Below are positions 4,988 to 7,127 of a stretch of DNA of 7,127 nt, piece by piece. The DNA lies in assembly GCA_007131555.1 (NCBI GenBank), contig SLQH01000423.1, positions 1 to 7,127 on the forward strand. The letters are read 5' to 3'. The stretch's first letter is position 1, and the number at the start of each line of letters is the position of its first letter. The notes below the pieces were generated by a model. That model ran no database searches, had not been told where the DNA came from, and was given only the letters and a program-made list of their open reading frames with translations. The stretch is from Planctomycetota bacterium. GTDB lineage: Bacteria; Planctomycetota; UBA11346. The translations under genes were made by a program, and so were the position numbers.

Positions 4988-6234
4988 GGCGGGGTCTCCA
5001 TCTTGATCCAGAAGATGCGATAGGGCAGGCCACTCGCTGCCCCTGCGGCCGTGGCCAGACAGCCCCCGGCGCCGTTGGTGGTGATGAACACCAGTCCGCC
5101 GCTATCTCCGGCAAACTGGATGACGTTATCGCCCGTGCCGGCGTTGCGCGACACCAGGGCGACGGCAAAGTAGTTGGCATTGCTGCCGATATTATTGACC
5201 AGAACGACATAACTCTCGCCATCAAGACAGGTGAAGAACTCCTGATGATCCAGCGAGCTATCGAGCGACCGAGTGGCAGCCCCGGCAACGACCCCGGCTG
5301 GACCTTGCGGACCGGCAGGACCCGTGGGGCCTTGTGGGCCGGTTGGTCCTTCCGGTCCCATCGGGCCGATGGGACCATCAGCACCGGCTGGGCCTTGTGG
5401 ACCGGCAGGCCCTGGAGGCCCGTCTGCCCCTGCTGGACCCTGTGGGCCGGCTGGGCCTTCCGGCCCCATCGGGCCGACAGGGCCGTCTGCCCCCACTGGA
5501 CCCTGCGGACCTTCCGGCCCCATCGGGCCCTGTGGTCCGGCAGGTCCGGCAACCACAGCCTCGCCGACAGAGCCATCCAGATGCTTGGCCTTGAAGCGCA
5601 GATGACCGGCAGCCGGATCATACCAGCCGGCATACTGCCCCGGCGTCAGGCTGGCATCGGCGGCTTCGTCAGATCCGCCGATCACGCTACCGGCAGCCCG
5701 CAGATGACTGGTGGCCTCGACCTCCAGCGGCTTGGCCGCAGAACCGAAGGTGGCCCGGTGGGCGGCGGTGGAACGCGCCCCTTCACCCAGGGCCAGAGCG
5801 CGGGCATGCGTGGCCTGCGCATCAGAGCCGATAGCCACGCTGCTGTCAGCCGAGGCCCCGCCAGTGCGACCGATGGACACCGCCCGGCGGGCCGCTGCCA
5901 GCGACGGGCGACCGATGACGATGCAGTCCTGCTGGGATGGCGGCGTACCGCCATTGGTCACGATCACAGCGTTGGAGACATTGGCGACCATGCCCCGGCC
6001 CAAGATCACGGTATTGGCCTGGTTGGTGTCGACGTTCTCGCCAACCACCGTTGAACTGATGCCGCCAGACATCGGCGAGCGCAGCCGGACACGATCGGCC
6101 ACCAGGGCCTTGGTCGTGGGATCCCAGGCCAACTCAGGAACCGCAGCAAAGGCTGATCCGAGCTTGAGCTGGATCTGATGGTCCTCGCCAGCCGGGGGTG
6201 CCCCGCCACCACCGATGATGCCGTAGTAGGGCAT
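4984..6234 (-). CDS. Trimeric fibre-like protein: YadA-type beta-roll plus collagen rod plus C-terminal globular domain
   Basis: This encodes 416 residues. Residues 1-60 are a short head (GIIGGGGAPP, then ELAWDPTTKAL). Residues about 74-165 carry degenerate 14-residue YadA-head repeats such as SVAIGSDAQATHAR and ALALGEGARSTAAH, expected to form a trimeric left-handed beta-roll. Residues 198-229 hold PGQYAGWYDPAAGHLRFKAK, a common linker in phage fibres. Residues 230-313 are 28 uninterrupted Gly-X-Y triplets, a collagen-like triple helix. Residues 320-416 form a compact C-terminal domain with Cys336 and Cys392, a candidate receptor-binding or trimerising tip. All three parts favour trimers, so a tail or neck fibre is likely. 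Its ATG overlaps the previous stop by one base (TAATG), and its own stop overlaps the gp10-like start. The location among connector genes is unusual for a receptor-binding tail fibre, so a neck or whisker-type appendage is an alternative. Confidence 0.85.
   Translation of the reverse strand: MPYYGIIGGGGAPPAGEDHQIQLKLGSAFAAVPELAWDPTTKALVADRVRLRSPMSGGISSTVVGENVDTNQANTVILGRGMVANVSNAVIVTNGGTPPSQQDCIVIGRPSLAAARRAVSIGRTGGASADSSVAIGSDAQATHARALALGEGARSTAAHRATFGSAAKPLEVEATSHLRAAGSVIGGSDEAADASLTPGQYAGWYDPAAGHLRFKAKHLDGSVGEAVVAGPAGPQGPMGPEGPQGPVGADGPVGPMGPEGPAGPQGPAGADGPPGPAGPQGPAGADGPIGPMGPEGPTGPQGPTGPAGPQGPAGVVAGAATRSLDSSLDHQEFFTCLDGESYVVLVNNIGSNANYFAVALVSRNAGTGDNVIQFAGDSGGLVFITTNGAGGCLATAAGAASGLPYRIFWIKMETPP
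5296..5547 (-). repeat. Collagen-type Gly-X-Y coding repeat
   Basis: There are 28 consecutive Gly-Pro-X or Gly-Ala-Asp triplets within the fibre gene. A higher-order unit begins GAD at residues 248, 269 and 284. The first and third copies are 21 residues and nearly identical (GADGPVGPMGPEGPAGPQG against GADGPIGPMGPEGPTGPQG), while the middle copy is 15 residues and lacks GPMGPE. This suggests growth or loss by recombination between repeats of about 63 bp. The antisense strand also reads Gly-Pro repeats because GGNCCN is self-complementary in kind. Confidence 0.9.
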
Positions 6235-6491
6235 TACCAGGTCCCGCCGATGACAGTGACGATATCACCGGGAGTGCCGCGCACCCGCAGATCAGCCAGA
6301 TTCACCCGCACCAGGGTATGGTATTCGCCTGGAATCCACGGCACTTCCTGGCCGGTGTCGCCCAGGAACAACATGGGGCCGCTGTTGCCGGGCGGCGACT
6401 GGACATCGACCGTGGCGACCTCCAGATCACGGTCGGTCAGAGGCTGCCAGTCGGCAGTGACGCTGATCAGGCGCTGGATGATATTATTCAC
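6234..6491 (-). CDS. Conserved-looking phage protein of unknown function, upstream of the fibre
   Basis: This encodes 85 residues from a GTG at 6491, which overlaps the stop of 6488-6922 (GTGA) and has GGGAG 5 bases upstream; a TTG four codons earlier overlaps that ribosome site and is rejected. The sequence starts MNNIIQRLISVTADWQPLTD, continues with VDVQSPPGNSGPMLFLGDTG and EVPWIPGEYHTLVRVNLADL, and ends GTPGDIVTVIGGTW. It looks like a single small beta-sandwich. No catalytic motif or membrane segment is visible. Proteins with this kind of 'PPGN...GD.G..VPW.PGE.H' and terminal 'GD.VTV.GGTW' pattern often accompany collagen-like fibre genes in prophages, as far as I recall, so it may be a base or adaptor of the fibre. 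That is an inference. Confidence 0.75.
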   Translation of the reverse strand: MNNIIQRLISVTADWQPLTDRDLEVATVDVQSPPGNSGPMLFLGDTGQEVPWIPGEYHTLVRVNLADLRVRGTPGDIVTVIGGTW

Positions 6492-6922
6492 AGGCTCTCC
6501 CAATTCCGATAGCTCACAGCGATCAGCCCGGTGAACTGTCGCAGTTCATTGAGATGCTCAGGGGCGGCGAGCAGGGTGTGTTCGGTTGAGGCCCAACGGA
6601 CTTCAGGCAGGGCGGGCAAGGCAGCGCCGGTCAGGTGCTCAGCAATCTCCCCGCACACAGCAACCAGGGCATCGACTGCTGCCAGGTCCTGGGGATCGAC
6701 GCGCTGCTGCACGGCGACCTCGATGCGATGTTCAGCCTGGATGGCCGCACGGCTGACGGTGGTCAGGGTGCGGGAGGTCGGCACCACCGTCACCCGCAGG
6801 CTGTCCATCTCGCCCAGGTCGTAGACCGGCAGCCAGGCCCGGATGGCGGTGACGGGCTGGGCAAAGACCGTAGCGTTGAGGCTGTCGGCCACCGCCTGGG
6901 CGATGTCAGGAGTGGTGGGCAT
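6488..6922 (-). CDS. Probable tail terminator / tail completion protein
   Basis: This encodes 144 residues. The ATG at 6922 has GGAG 5 bases upstream. The frame is open further back to 7075, but that stretch is antisense-like and overlaps the previous gene. The sequence runs MPTTPDIAQAVADSLNATVF, RAWLPVYDLGEMDSLRVTVV, HRIEVAVQQRV and DALVAVCGEIAEHL, ending FTGLIAVSYRNWESL. The alternation of an N-terminal helix, a strand with 'V.VVP', a strand 'I.VAVQ..', a helix with 'L...I.E.L', and closing strands fits the alpha/beta tail-terminator fold (lambda gpU / HK97 gp10-neighbour type), which caps the tail tube at the head end. It precedes the fibre and gp10-like genes in a coupled chain. The assignment is from fold pattern and position and is moderately sure. 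Confidence 0.7.
   Translation of the reverse strand: MPTTPDIAQAVADSLNATVFAQPVTAIRAWLPVYDLGEMDSLRVTVVPTSRTLTTVSRAAIQAEHRIEVAVQQRVDPQDLAAVDALVAVCGEIAEHLTGAALPALPEVRWASTEHTLLAAPEHLNELRQFTGLIAVSYRNWESL
6497..6501 (-). promoter_or_regulatory. Ribosome binding site for the GTG start at 6491
   Basis: GGGAG on the minus strand lies 5 bases from the GTG at 6491. It supports the GTGA-coupled start over the longer TTG start at 6503, whose own codon overlaps this site. Confidence 0.6.
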
Positions 6923-7127
6923 GTTCGCTCCGCTCACGGCTATTGGGCTGATCGGCCTGAATGCGCCGATCCCAAGAGTCCATCTGTCCACGGTCCAACA
7001 GCCGATTGATCGCCTGGGCATTGCGTTCCAGGGCCGCCACCAGGGTGTCGCGGATCCAGTGCTGCTGGGCATCAATGCTGGCCGCCATGCGGCGCTCGCG
7101 GTGATGATCCCGCCACAGGACGTAGGC
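6906..7127 (-). CDS. Small phage protein of unknown function, 5' end beyond window
   Basis: The minus-strand frame is open to the window edge and gives 73 visible residues ending at 6906. An internal ATG at 7088 would give 60 residues but has no clear ribosome site, and the residues before it (AYVLWRDHHRERR) read like protein, so the gene probably begins outside the window. The visible part is helical and charged (DAQQHWIRDTLVAALERNAQ, INRLLDRGQMDSWDRRIQAD). The last 17 bases overlap the start of the tail-terminator gene, so the terminal RSEHAHHS is partly the ribosome site of that gene. Upstream in such operons lie head-tail connector or capsid genes, so this is likely one of that set, but it is not recognised. 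Confidence 0.6.
   Translation of the reverse strand, partial: AYVLWRDHHRERRMAASIDAQQHWIRDTLVAALERNAQAINRLLDRGQMDSWDRRIQADQPNSRERSEHAHHS

Noticed and set aside
5273..5605. Plus-strand frame rich in Gly-Pro, looking like a second collagen protein
   Set aside because: It is the exact antisense of the Gly-X-Y region; GGN-CCN codons read as Gly and Pro on both strands. It lacks a ribosome site and the flanking sequence is not protein-like.
4968..5633. Minus-strand 221-residue frame overlapping the fibre gene
   Set aside because: It is an out-of-frame reading of the collagen repeat; the 416-residue frame explains the region with YadA and Gly-X-Y structure.
6488..7075. Extended start of the tail-terminator gene at 7075
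   Set aside because: The extra 51 residues are unlike protein and overlap the coding frame of 6906-7127. The ATG at 6922 has a ribosome site.

Overview
The window is a stretch of a tailed-phage genome, most likely a prophage, covering part of the head-tail connector and tail module. Almost all structural genes lie on the minus strand, so the operon reads from position 7127 down to 1. Base composition is high in G+C (about 65-70% by eye in the structural genes). Together with a short intergenic repeat built from CTTGCGG/CCGCAAG units, this suggests a GC-rich proteobacterial host, perhaps a gammaproteobacterium; that placement is a weak inference. No terminase, portal, capsid, integrase, tRNA, CRISPR array or attachment site is visible.

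Minus-strand order, 5' to 3' along the transcript: the end of an unrecognised small gene (6906-7127, runs off the window); a probable tail-terminator/completion protein (6488-6922); an 85-residue unknown (6234-6491); a fibre-like protein that joins a YadA-type beta-roll to a collagen Gly-X-Y rod (4984-6234); an HK97 gp10-like/virion-morphogenesis protein (4553-4987); the major tail protein (3623-4066); a 28-bp imperfect inverted repeat (3547-3618); two tail assembly chaperone frames (3073-3525 and 2849-3052) that look joined by -1 frameshifting at a T TTT TTC heptamer; a set of small membrane proteins (two-helix holin-like 2610-2852, one-helix 2443-2613, and an overlapping lipoprotein 2265-2525) that may be lysis functions; and the tape measure protein (1-1820, C-terminus off the window). 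The genes are chained by ATGA, GTGA and TAATG overlaps, which indicates one translationally coupled operon. Several true starts are GTG.

Two plus-strand genes interrupt this operon, both markedly lower in G+C than their surroundings: 1861-2262, a HEPN-like protein with an R-X4-H motif, and 4119-4523, a small protein with an N-terminal hydrophobic segment and an acyl-carrier-like look. Each starts 40-52 bases from, and divergent to, the start codon of a major structural gene (tape measure protein and major tail protein respectively). They look like accessory 'moron' cargo and are the best candidates for undescribed biology here, together with the frameshift and the composite fibre.
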